NCBI GenBank assembly: GCA_030490835.1
Contig: CM059973.1
Location: 64,856,008 to 64,920,007 of the forward strand
Length of the DNA stretch: 64,000 bases
Source: Annona cherimola
Taxonomy: Eukaryota > Streptophyta > Magnoliopsida > Magnoliales > Annonaceae
Direction: 5' to 3'
Shown here: one piece after another, positions 41,819 through 52,179 of the stretch
How the letters are laid out: each line of letters starts with the position of its first letter
Position numbering within the stretch: position 1 is the stretch's first letter
Program-made: the position numbers and the translations under genes
The notes under the pieces: generated by a model
Told to the model about the DNA's origin: nothing
Databases searched by the model: none
The model's input: only the letters and a program-made list of their open reading frames with translations

Positions 41819-42975
41819 TAGGAGTGTAAATAGGGTCGGGTTCAACCCGAGCCCGCATCAACCCGGACCGATTTATACCATGGTTGGGTTGAGGTTTTTG
41901 AAAATCGGGTTCAACTCGACCCGATTTTCAAAATCAGTTTGAGCCGGATTAGGGGGTCGATCAACTTAATCCGACCCGATTTCATAAGATATGTTTATGA
42001 GAGTGTATTTCATTCAGGTTGTTTGGATATTTAAATAAAATTGTGTGGAGTTTGGAAATATGTTTGACTATTTGGTTGTGAAATATTATTTCAATTTACT
42101 TGGTTTGGAAATATATTTGGTTAATTAGTTGTTAAATTATGTTTGGATTATTTGGTCATGAGTGTGTTTGGTAATGAATAAAACTTTTGATGAAAAATTT
42201 TGGAGAGTAAAAGTTGTCAACCGATGTGATATGATAGGGATAATGATGAGTAGTAAAGAGGATAAAGTTAAAATAGATAGGTTAGTTGTGTGGATAGTTG
42301 TATATAAATGATTGAAAAGTAGGGTAGTTGTATAGGAAAATGTGAAAAAATAATTAAAAAATATGATAGTTAAAAATATGATAATTATGGAGAGTGAAAA
42401 GTTTTAGATTGAAAAGTTTTAATTGATTTTTCTTTCAATTGCCAAACATACCCTATATTGCATTGTAAATAGGTTATTTAGATGTTTGCTTGCATTGGTG
42501 ATTTGGAATAAACGAATAGTTCAATTGGGAATTTGAGATGTTTGTAGCTTTTATGATATTCGTTTTTTCATTTTGCATAATTTACTACAATAATTTTACT
42601 TGGCTTTCACTTTTTGACTTGCAGAGGACATCAATTGCTTAAAGAATACAAAAGCAAAAAAATGAATCAATTACTAAACTTATCCTCCACTTTTGAGTTA
42701 TGTAGAACTTTTTAGTACTTATTGTTTTTATAATTATTATTGCCTTCGTTATTTTAGAAATCTCGGTGAACAAAAGCTTAACTAACATTGATAATATGTG
42801 TAGTCTATTAGCCCGATTTGTAACCCGAACCGAACCGATTTGAGGTGGGTTGAAATAGAATCGGATTAAGGTGCGAAAAGTAGGGTTGAAAGTAGGGTTG
42901 GGTTGAAATTTTACAAGGTGGGTTAGTGTTGTATTTGTCCCAACCCGAGTCAACCTGACCCGATTTACACCCCTA
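41819..42975. mobile_element. non-autonomous hAT element, 1.16 kb
   Basis: Termini are TAGGAGTGTAAATAGGGTCG and the inverse of TAGGGGTGTAAATCGGGTCA. The flanking 8-mers CTTTACGG (41811-41818) and CTTGACGG (42976-42983) match at 7 of 8. Subterminal GGGTTGA/CAACCCG repeats resemble those of the hAT element at 24626. No transposase is encoded. A MITE at 42160-42453 is nested inside. The frames at 41646-41942 and 42639-42953 overlap its ends and are not genes. Confidence 0.85.
42160..42453. mobile_element. MITE with GTGTGTTTGG ends, nested in hAT
   Basis: GAGTGTGTTTGGTAATGAAT on the left pairs with the complement of CAATTGCCAAACATACCC on the right. The interior is clearly homologous to the MITE at 8543-8810 (GGATAAAGTTAAAATAGATA and AGTAGGGTAGTTGTATA). 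The target duplication is not clear. Confidence 0.78.
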
Positions 42976-42983
42976 CTTGACGG

Positions 42984-44070
42984 CTACCCGCTGCAGCATA
43001 GATAACAGGGTTAGGCCCTATTTAGGAGCCCAAAGCCCAAAACCCACATGCAAGCCCAAACAGAGAAGCCCATGCAACAAAGCTCAAGATCAGCCCACCA
43101 AGAAGCCTAACCGAGTAGAAATGTCCATGGTGGGCCGAAGTCGCTAGCAGTGAGAGGACATGTGTCACAATGTGATGCGTTCATTTTTAAAATGATGTAA
43201 ATTGAGCTACAAAAGTCCTATTTGTGTAATCCAAGGGTCATTTCCTAGGAATTTTGACATCCTAAGTTCAATGGAAGGGCTAGATTAATCAAGTGATGCA
43301 TAGAGTTTAAGTTTTAGGTATAGAAAAGTATCTTAAGGGGTTTAGGACAGTAAATCTTAAGTGTAGTTCCTAAACTTAAGAGCAAGTACTTCTAGGAGGA
43401 GACGATATAAGAAATGACCTATAAGATATTTTAAAGGTCTTAAAGAAAGGAGAAATTAAGAAAAATGTTATATTCTTTTTTGTTTTAATTATATGACATG
43501 ATCCTACCGTGACCTATGAGATGGCGGTAGTGTGTTGAATTTATCTAATTTATTTTTATTTTATCTAATAAGTGGCTTGACTTGGATGTGAATATTGGGC
43601 ATGATTGTAATGATTTTATGGATTTGATTGCTTGAATGTGATAATGCAAGTTTATTTATGACTTACTTTGAGATAGTTTTATTCAATGTATGAAAAAATC
43701 CTGGAGAATTAAATAACTTGGACAAAAACTTGAGCAAAAGTTTTAATTTTTAGTCTAGGCTAATACATTACAGTTTACTATTTTAATTTAAATTTCATAG
43801 CTTAAAATGATTCTGAACTTCACAAATGGATTAGTTCTTTCATTTTGGATAAAAATGCTATAATTATTTATGAGTATGCATAATATTAAACACAATAATC
43901 TACCAAGTGACCTGTATGCGGATCAAATGCTTAGTGCTAGCGAGCATTGACTGAAGCAGACTGTTAACCAATCCCCCATTGGACTGTCCATTTCAATCCC
44001 GTGTTAACATTGATGCAACAGTGGAACAGCCTTACTCGAGCTCCAATGCACTCGAATGTAATTTTACCTT
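42984..44070. other. unassigned; no supported gene
   Basis: A GCCCA-rich stretch at 43010-43150 resembles the composition seen in solo LTR interiors. The rest is AT-rich sequence without repeats or frames of interest. Confidence 0.3.
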
Positions 44071-44072
44071 TT

Positions 44073-44900
44073 ACGTTAGGAAGAATTTTTTTTATACCCA
44101 TAACATTTGTACCTAATTTTCAATATACCCACAATATTTTACAAATTCTTCTTATATCCATAATATTTTACCTTAAATTCTTATTATACACACGCCGTTA
44201 ACAAAACCATTATCTACTCCATTGAAAAGATTATTTTTTTGTTTTAAAATTTTTTTAATTAAAATAATTCAACGTTAGTATAACTCTTAAGTTGTCTAGT
44301 ATCATAGGTTAATGATTTACTGTCATGAACTGAGTTATGTTAAGGTTAAATTATCTCACTAGCAAATTTTGTACAAGAAAAATTGTCAGCGAGATTTTTC
44401 CTAAATTATTTATCAACCAATTCTGTATTTATCTACACGTTCCAGATTTTTCCTCGAACCCTTTCTACATCACCTAACCTACTGGGGACGCTCCTACATG
44501 ATGAGGAGAAGACGCCACGACCTTGCAGCCGTTGTCATTTGAACCCGCCTCGATACAGTGGTCGAGCGGCGCAGTGTCGTGGCAAATAATAGTTACCAGC
44601 CAACCAGATTTGGGTTTTCTTTTCTCATAGGCTGGGAAGTCAATGTTCTCCAAGCCAACAAAAATTAATCAGCCACAAGTCATTCGGCAGTCATAGCTCT
44701 GGCCGGTTTCAAAATGGCACCGGGGTATTTTTGTCAGTCCTTATTTAGGAGTTCTGTCTCTTTATATTCGAGGGTGAAGCTGTGTCTTGGAGTTTTTTAG
44801 GTAAAGTTGTATTGTCAGATTTTCTAAGTAGAGCAGAATTTGTCTTCTTTAATTTATAAAAATATCTTAAAGTTTCTGTATAATAGATATTGAAATGTAT
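44073..44900. other. possible Mutator-like relic and GC-richer segment
   Basis: Positions 44073-44230 resemble the left end of the element at 22349 (repeated TTATACCCATA and TTCTTATA phrases, then CCGTTAACAA). A matching right end was not found. Positions 44380-44720 are GC-richer, with a 68-codon plus-strand frame (44383-44589) that has no recognisable domain. Confidence 0.3.
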
Positions 44901-45469
44901 GTAAATATAACACCAAAAGAAGTCGTTAAAATTAATTAAGGTGTATATGTTAATTAAAGATGATCCAGTTTACCTTGACTGCTGATAAAAATATTGGGGC
45001 AGCAACCACATATGAGAATATTAGCAAATATAGGAAGAGCACCATCAGCTGATAAAACTTGCAAGAAAGCATATCTCTGTTGGCACAATGATCAAGGAAT
45101 AAATCTTGTTGTTAGAGACATGATTATATACACGTAAGAAGCATTATGTGCTTAATCGGTTACGAATTATATGTGGATATGGGGAGATTGAGAGGTGTTG
45201 TGTGTCCATGAGGCCGACCATCAGTTGGGCTAATCATCACAAAAATGCGCCCCTTACCATGGTCACTGAGCGGGACGACGAGGCCACCTGTGCGTGATAT
45301 ATCATACAAGTAACAGATGATCTCCTTGAAGCACTAACTACACAGAAATAAAAAAGGATTTTCCCAAAACTCTGCTTATTGGATTTTATGCTCCATGTTT
45401 ACCTTTAGTTTTTTATTTTAAAATTATTTAAAATATAAAGATTTATCAGATTTAAAGTATCTTATCACC
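44901..45469. other. no recognised feature
   Basis: Positions 45160-45310 are somewhat GC-richer and contain TTACGAATTATATGTGGAT, which resembles the minisatellite unit at 47412. Nothing coding is seen. Confidence 0.3.
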
Positions 45470-45812
45470 AAATATAGTTTGGGTCTTGCCTAAGTGTACC
45501 TAACTGCATTTAATCCATTTTTTTTACTTTTTCTTGAATTTTTTTTCATAAGAATGTTGATTTAAATGTATTTAACATGTGTATTAATTTTTACCATCTT
45601 AAGAGATTTTCATATTTTTTATTTTTAAAAATAAGTAAAATTACTAAAAATGCTACTGATTTTTAAAAATAAAAAAATATTTGAAAATCTCCAAAATGGT
45701 AAAAATTGATACATATGTTAAATATACTTAAATTAAAAATAGCGTAAATTTTTTTTTAAAAAAATAGATATTTGCACCTGAGTGCACTAAAACTAAGTGC
45801 ATCCGGGTGCAT
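45470..45812. mobile_element. foldback MITE
   Basis: This is a palindromic element with its centre near 45640. Arms TACCATCTTAAGAGATTTTC and its complement GAAAATCTCCAAAATGGTA, and the outer arms CACCTGAGTGCAC...GCATCCGGGTGCA on the right, pair with degenerate sequence on the left. The inner arms match the elements at 46812 and 51833. Confidence 0.55.
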
Positions 45813-45869
45813 AAGATCAAAACTTATATAATTTTCATTGCAAACTTATATCATATAAATATTATTTTT

Positions 45870-46400
45870 CAAACTATAAATAAATACATATGGATAAACA
45901 TGAATGCTTTTATGAAATCTTTCTTTTATGTAACTGTATTCATTTTTAATATTTTGATAATTAATAGAAAATTTACTCAATATATTATATTTAATATCAT
46001 TTATATTATCACGCAAATAATTTCATTTACTTAGTATCAATATGCTGGACTCCATGAACAAATACGTAAAATTAACATAATAAAACAATTTAATGTTAAA
46101 TATCAATTTTAAAAGGGTATTTTCAATATCTACATTATTTAAAATATTATTACTATATGGATTAATAATTTTATAAAATATTATTACATTCTTATACATA
46201 TGTAAATCAATCTAGTTATTTTTCTTAATTTACATATGAATATAACTATTATCAAGAAGATATGGCCCATCCTAATATTCAATTTCGATGAAACTAGATG
46301 TCCTGGCTAAATAAATAATGTTTAATAAAAAGAATGGATTGAATTTTACATTAATCATCTATGAAAAATAGAGAAGGTCACATGATTAAATAGAAGCAAA
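45870..46400. repeat. isolated Z repeat segment
   Basis: This matches the Z segment of the host unit (for example 21690-22040 and 54090-54430): TTTTGATAATTAATAGAAAA, GTAAAATTAACATAATAAAA, and the GATTT/CGATGAAACT motif near 46290. The rest of the host unit is missing here, so this is either a separate insertion or a fifth, fragmentary unit. Confidence 0.5.
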
Positions 46401-46544
46401 GACCACAAATAAAGATGATAAATAGCACAGGTTTAAAAATATATTTTTAAAATTAATAAAATAAAGTGTAAGCAATGAGACTGCGTGTTTACAGTGAGTA
46501 TTGAACCATTTCCACAACTGGAAATCTCGGATGCATATAAAATG

Positions 46545-46720
46545 ATATCATGGAATTAAAAAAAAAAGTTAAAATGGATGTTTATTTTACAATATAAATA
46601 TCAGGGATAATGATAAAAATAGTAATTATAACAAAAAGGCAATTAGATATCGTTAAAATAAGTAAAGACAGTAGTTTTATTTTTCTCTTTACTACAGAAT
46701 TTAAAGATCCAAATCTGGCC
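46545..46720. repeat. direct repeat, left copy (with 47590-47775)
   Basis: GTTAAAATGG, CAGGGATAATGATA and TATTTTTCTC occur in the same order and spacing at 47590-47775. The pair flanks the SINE-like head and foldback element, so the locus probably duplicated locally. Confidence 0.5.
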
Positions 46721-46732
46721 ATGAAAGTCATA

Positions 46733-46811
46733 GCATCATGGTAACCTAGTGGCTCAGCAAGGGAGAGGTCATAGGTTCAAAACCCCTCCTTGGTGAGGGG
46801 TAATTATATAA
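46733..46811 (+). mobile_element. SINE-like tRNA-derived head
   Basis: TAACCTAGTGGCTCAGCAAGG resembles a tRNA A box region, and GGTTCAAAACC, 30-odd bases downstream, is a good B box. The duplicate copy at 47590-47775 lacks this sequence. The downstream part runs into the foldback element at 46812, so the 3' end of a SINE cannot be defined. Confidence 0.45.
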
Positions 46812-47205
46812 TGGACTTCAGTCCTATGCTCCCGAGCGCATACACTTATTTTTTTTGAAATTTTTTTTATAAACTTATTAGCTCAAGTGTATTTAATCCG
46901 TGTGTAAATTTTCACCATTTTTCGAGTATTTTAGATATTTATTTTTTATTTTCGAAAATCAGTGGCATTTTAGGTAATTTTAAATTACTAAAATGCCACT
47001 GATTTTCAAAAATAAAAAATAAATATCTAAAATACTCCAAAATTGGTGAAAATTGATATATACGTTAAATACACTTGGGCTAATAAGTTTATAAAAAAAA
47101 TTTCAAAAAAAAAATATAAAAAATAAGTGTATGCGTTCGGGAGCATGCAACACTGCATTCTCCCATAGCATAGAATTGAAGTCCTTATATAATAGTCTTT
47201 CCCAA
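46812..47205. mobile_element. foldback MITE, about 390 bp
   Basis: This is almost a complete palindrome: TTATATAATGGACTTCAGTC on the left pairs with the complement of the right end, and CTCCCGAGCGCATACACTTA pairs with its partner near 47110-47140. The centre is near 46985. It is homologous to 51833-52165 and 45470-45812. Confidence 0.75.
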
Positions 47206-47411
47206 TTGCTTGAGTTTTACAATTCCTTCACTTGATTGTAATATCATTTGTTATGTTGTATAAGTCCTTATAAAAAAATCTAAATCTCTGTAATAAAAAA
47301 GAGAGGGATTCAAATCTCCTTATTAGAGAGAAATAACAGAGAGAATAGAATCCATCCATGTTAAATATGAAATGAGAGGGCGAGAGGTGCTATGTTAGCA
47401 TAATTATCAAT

Positions 47412-47548
47412 GATTACTAATTGTATGCGGATCAGGAGAGAGAGAGATGGATTCCGTACTTGGTTACTAATTATATGTGGATCGGGAGAGGGAGAGAGAT
47501 GGATTCCATACTTGGTTACTAATTATATGTGGAGAGAGAGAGATGGTG
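47412..47548. repeat. minisatellite, about 2.6 units of 50-52 bp
   Basis: Units begin at 47412, 47462 and 47514. They share GGTTACTAATTATATGTGGA, a GA-rich run and GATGGATTCC. Confidence 0.75.
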
Positions 47549-47589
47549 TGTAAAGAGGATGTTCCCAGTTTTCTCCAAAAATTGGAATA

Positions 47590-49284
47590 GGTATAAAATG
47601 ATGCCGTGGAATATGAAAAAGAGTTAAAATGGGTATCTTTTTATAATAAAATGACCAGGGATAATGATAGAAATATAAATTATATAAATGGTAAATAGAT
47701 ATTCATAAATTAAATAAAGATAATGGTATTATTTTTCTCCTTATTACTAAGAAAGAAGAGAGATTCAGATCTGCTTATTCCATCGAGGGAAAAGGAGAAA
47801 ATCTCTCCTTGGTAGAGAACAGAGATATCTATGCAGAGAGAAAAGATTGACCTGCGAGCAGGGCTTGTATGGCTGACATGCGGAATTTGTATGGCCGAGT
47901 TGAGAGTTGAGACGGGGGTGGGTGAATAGAAACCAGGGAAAAAGTGGAAGGAGAAGGCGTTGATTTTGTAAATATGGGTATTCACTTCGAGTTTTGAATG
48001 GTAACATTGAATCAAAAGGGAAAATTTGTGTGAGAACTTTCTCGCGGCTTTGATTATTAGGATGGGGGTCGGGTAACGTTGGGTTGGGCTGGGTTAGAAG
48101 ATTTTTGAAAATGGAATGGTACAGAAAAACGGGTTTAGACCCAACCCAATTGCACACCCTCACTCATTCAACCCGTCTTTTAAGCTGTACGTTGCTGGAG
48201 TGGAACAATCAAGCAATTGGGGTTTACAGCTAATGATGACATTTGGGTTGAGAATTCAGCGCCGGCCATACCGGGTCAGATTTGCTCAACACTAATCCTA
48301 CTTTTTTAATAATTGAGTTTAACCTTATTTTTATACCAGATTGGGACAATGTGGGTTTTGCACTCACTTTTTTTTAAATAGGTTTCAAGACAAACTTCGG
48401 GTTGATATTGGACTGGTTTTAAGACAACAGGTAGAGTAAAAAATAAAGGTCAAATAAGATAATTTTAATAATTTATATACCAATCAAATATAAAAAATAT
48501 ATTTATATTAAATTTAAATTTTATATGCTTCGATATTTTATTAATTATTAAAAAATGCATAATTAATAAAACAAAACATGAGACAATATAGTATAAATTT
48601 ATTAAAATAGATTAATATACAATTATATATGAGAATTATATATGTGCAAATTCTTCTTATTGACTCTTATATTGTTTTCTCGATAAATTGATTTGATATA
48701 GTTGATTATAAAAAATGTAAGAACTTTAAAATAAAATAATAATAATAATATTTAAACATAAGCTTATAATTTTTAATAAATTAATATATGTGGGACAGGA
48801 CCAACTGCTCGGGTCGGGACATGGTCGATCCACCTCGACCTTATTTTTGAATTCAGGTTAAAATTTCTAACCTATCCTAATTCAAGGTCAAAAATGCATT
48901 AGTTTTACCCAGTCAAAAAATGAGTCGAGTCAAGACCAGGTCATGGGTGGACCCACCCCAATTCCCACTCTTAGATGACATGTTGTCAAAAAAAAAATTC
49001 AGTTTTCAGAAACAATGATTTTTTTGCAAATAACTAAAATTATAGTAAAATTATAATTTTTTAAATGCACGTGCGTTCATAGATCAAAAAATATTATTGT
49101 CAAAACTTCACTGTGGCATACGTTATTAAGCAACTGTTTTCTAATAATTTCTTTACATATTTCAGTATAACTATATTATTGTTTAATCATTTCTTCACAA
49201 CTACTCATACGATTAATTTATCTATTTTTACTCATATGATTAATTTATCTATTTTAACTTCATCATTTTTACTTTTCACTGTTA
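47590..49284. other. repeat-derived stretch, no supported gene
   Basis: 47590-47775 is the second copy of the direct repeat at 46545. Two overlapping minus-strand frames (47710-48015 and 47765-48163) show no domain; the longer one runs into hAT-like sequence. 48050-48170 and 48780-48975 carry GGGTTGGG and GACCCACC motifs and a TGCACACCC end, typical of decayed hAT termini. 48440-48780 is plain AT-rich sequence. 49060-49284 resembles 51702-51835. Confidence 0.4.
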
Positions 49285-49289
49285 TCTCT
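49285..49289. repeat. solo LTR target duplication, left
   Basis: TCTCT is repeated exactly at 51702-51706. Confidence 0.85.
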
Positions 49290-51701
49290 TGTAATAGTCA
49301 TCGTCATTCGGCGCAGTATTCAGCGCCGTTTATTTTATTTATTTATTTTTTTGTTTTATTAGGCGCCGTTATGGAAACTGTTTTATTAGGCACCGTTATG
49401 GAAATGGTGGGATTAATGGGTCATGCGCGTTCAATTAACTCCAGCCATGGATTAGTATAAAAGGCGCAGACGAGAATGAGTTTTCGCGAAGAAGAAAAAT
49501 CGCAGAGACAGAGAGACGAAGGAAGAAGAAAAAATTTTTGAAGGTAAGCTGCGTCGAACCATTTTCTCTGTTAATCTCATTCATTCTATGTTATACGCAA
49601 GTTATTTCATAGATCTAAACCATTCACGACAATTCTAGCATGACTAATTAGTCACAGGAGTATTATCAAAATGTTTAATGTTGAAATTTTACTTATTTAA
49701 ATGAGAAGTACCAAATAAAGGGTATGAAATGATATATGATGAAATAAACGCACTTCTGAGCATAATTAGATAATTGTGACCATACAATAACAAGATAATT
49801 ATATCATTAGCTTGCCCGCAAAATTTTAGATTGATCAGACTTATAGATTTTTAGATATAGCGATTTTATACATGATATAGAGTGGTAAATATGTATTTTA
49901 AGAGAAAAACACAAAAAAAAAATTTACAGGAAAATATAGATGCAAAACGAATAATCTGAACCATTACAAACATTATTTGAGATATTTTACAGTATATGTG
50001 ATGAATTAATTTTGTTAAAAATTAGTTTATATGGCTATTTGAAGTGATATTTAATATTAACCTTTTATTAAACCCTTTATATTAAATCTAATGATAGAGA
50101 TGTCATTTTGAAAAATGGACCGTCCAGATTATAAAACATAATTTTATAAGCTTACCCTTAAAATTTCAGTACAAACAGATATGTATATTGAGAGATATAA
50201 GCCATTTTATTTGGAAAATATGGACCGTTGAAAATAAACAAATAAATGAATAAGCTTCTGGACTAGTGGGCTAAGCCCATCTTAACAGGCCCAGTGAGTC
50301 AGAAGCCCATAAACCAAGCTTAAGCCCACAAAAACGAAAGCCCACTTAAACAGAGCCAGCCCACTATCCAGTCTGGCCCAACTTCCAACAAAGGATCCAG
50401 CCCATTAGCCTGGCCCACTGTTCCGGCCCGCAAGCAGCAGTCCACCGGCGGCCATTCGCCGGCGCCGGCGACCGGCCGGCCGGCGGCGAGAAAAAAAAAA
50501 AAAAAAAAACTGAAAAAAATTACAGAAAATTATGAAAAATACCAAGAAAATTAAATTCAATATTTAGAAGCTTAAATGAGTTTAAAATTATAAAAATATG
50601 AGAAAAATTAAAGGAAAATATCTAAAGAAGTATAAGTCCAAATTTATTTTACATATAAAAAATAAAGTTGTTTAAAGTGAATTAATATAAGAATAAATAG
50701 AAGAAAATAGGATTTTGACCGATTAAAATTATGAGAAAATTTGAGAAAGTTATAAATGGAATTTTAAATAATATTTGTGAAAATCAAAGTGAAATAATAA
50801 ACATATTGTGATGAAAATTAGGAAAAGAGACTTGAGGCTACTACAAAAAAATTGGAAAAAGAGGATTTTTAAAGTCTACTCAGAGGTAAGTAAACTTTTA
50901 CCAAAGCATGTCTTTGAAAATATTATGTGAATATTATGATTTGCTATGAAATGTGATTATTTATTTCTTTCAAATTTGTTTATTCAAAAATGAGCATTAT
51001 TATTTCAAACTCATGTTTAGTAGTGAATTTAAGTGGTGCATCAATTAAAATTCATGAGTATGATGCATAATTGCATATTTGGGTTTGCTAAGGAGTAAAG
51101 TAGTATGGTAGTACCTGGGTAGCGACCTCAGGACTACCAAAGGAGATGATTTAGCTCACGAATGTGTAGCACGGCTGCACGCGAGCACAAGTAGATGGCA
51201 ATACCCCCAGTACGAATGCATGATTTAAAATTGACATATCTGTGCACATTTATCAAGATATTTTTTTTATTACAGTTTATTGTGCATAAAAGACAGTATA
51301 GATATTGTATTTGTAAAAAAAAATATATATGATTGAAAATGAATTTTTTTAAAAAATACATGTTTACTTACTGAGCTTTCAGCTCACATAGTTTTGTTTT
51401 CAGTGGAAAAACAGGGATACAATGCTATACTAGAGCCTTTATCAACATGGGGAAAAGGCGAACCTAGTAGAGGAAAAGACAAAGAAGTTTAGAATTTTAT
51501 TGAAATTTCCTTATAATGCATGGTTATTTTGATTTTAGACATTGAAAATTGTATATTAACTCCTTAAGGAGCAAACTTGAGATGTAATAGTTAAAATGTT
51601 TATGATTTTGCACCTTGGTATCTATTTCCATCTTGGGAGATCTTATTTTAGCTTTGACATAGTAGACCCCATTCCCAACACCTCAAGGGTGGGGTGTTAC
51701 A
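49290..51701 (+). mobile_element. solo LTR (family S), 2.41 kb
   Basis: This begins TGTAATAGTC and ends GGGGTGTTACA, with a perfect TCTCT duplication on both sides. It is the inverted homologue of 6547-9200 over most of its length, including the TATA box, GAAGGTAAG, the GCCCA-rich middle (50270-50420), GAGGTAAGTAAAC (50881) and the GGGGTGTTACA end. It lacks the MITE found in the other copy. It has no internal region. The 50440-50490 part is a GC-rich GCCGGC run followed by 18 A. Confidence 0.9.
49456..49549 (+). promoter_or_regulatory. solo LTR TATA box and splice-donor-like site
   Basis: TATAAAAG lies at 49456-49463, only about 165 bp into the LTR. GAAGGTAAG at 49541-49549 looks like a 5' splice site and is conserved in the copy at 6547-9200. 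Confidence 0.5.
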
Positions 51702-51832
51702 TCTCTGTAATATTACATCACCTCTCATCTCAAAAATTTTTGAACTTAAAATTTTTTATTCAAAAGTTTTATTAAATACCAAACATATCATTAGTAAAAA
51801 AGAATTATTCTCAAAATTTCACCGTTGCATAT

Positions 51833-52165
51833 GGCCCCTGATCCTATGCTCTCGGGCGCGTATACTTGTTTTTTTATTTTTTTTCAAATTTTTTTTATGA
51901 ACTTATTAACCTAAGTCTATTTAACGTATGTATCAATTTTTACCATATTTTGAATATTTTAGATATTTATTTTTTATTTTTGAAAATCGATGGCATTTTA
52001 GTAATTTAAAATTACCTAAAATGCCATTAATTTTCAAAAATAAAAAATAAATATCTAAAATATCCCAAAAAATAGTAAAAATTTATACACATATTAAATA
52101 CATATAGATTAACACTATTGTAAAAAAAATTTCAAAAAAATAAAAAAAATAGGTGTATGATCAGG
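51833..52165. mobile_element. foldback MITE
   Basis: Ends CCCCTGATC and GATCAGGGG are inverted. The arms pair along the whole length, with a centre near 52000 (AATGCCATTAATTTTC against its partner). The flanks repeat CGTTGCATATG (about 51821-51831 and 52171-52181), suggesting a 9-11 bp target duplication, as in Mutator-like elements. Confidence 0.75.
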
Positions 52166-52179
52166 GGTCTCGTTGCATA

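Noticed and set aside
45807..46034. 75-codon plus-strand hydrophobic ORF as a membrane peptide
   Set aside because: It lies in the Z repeat; other Z copies do not keep the frame, and the composition simply reflects AT-rich sequence.
46733..46811. Functional tRNA gene
   Set aside because: A- and B-box-like motifs are present, but no cloverleaf can be formed (no proper acceptor stem or anticodon arm).
47710..48163. Overlapping 101- and 132-codon minus-strand ORFs
   Set aside because: Two frames over the same DNA without domains; the longer one begins in hAT-like terminal sequence.
50440..50510. GCCGGC-rich run followed by 18 A as a processed pseudogene poly(A)
   Set aside because: It lies within the solo LTR, and no gene sequence precedes it.
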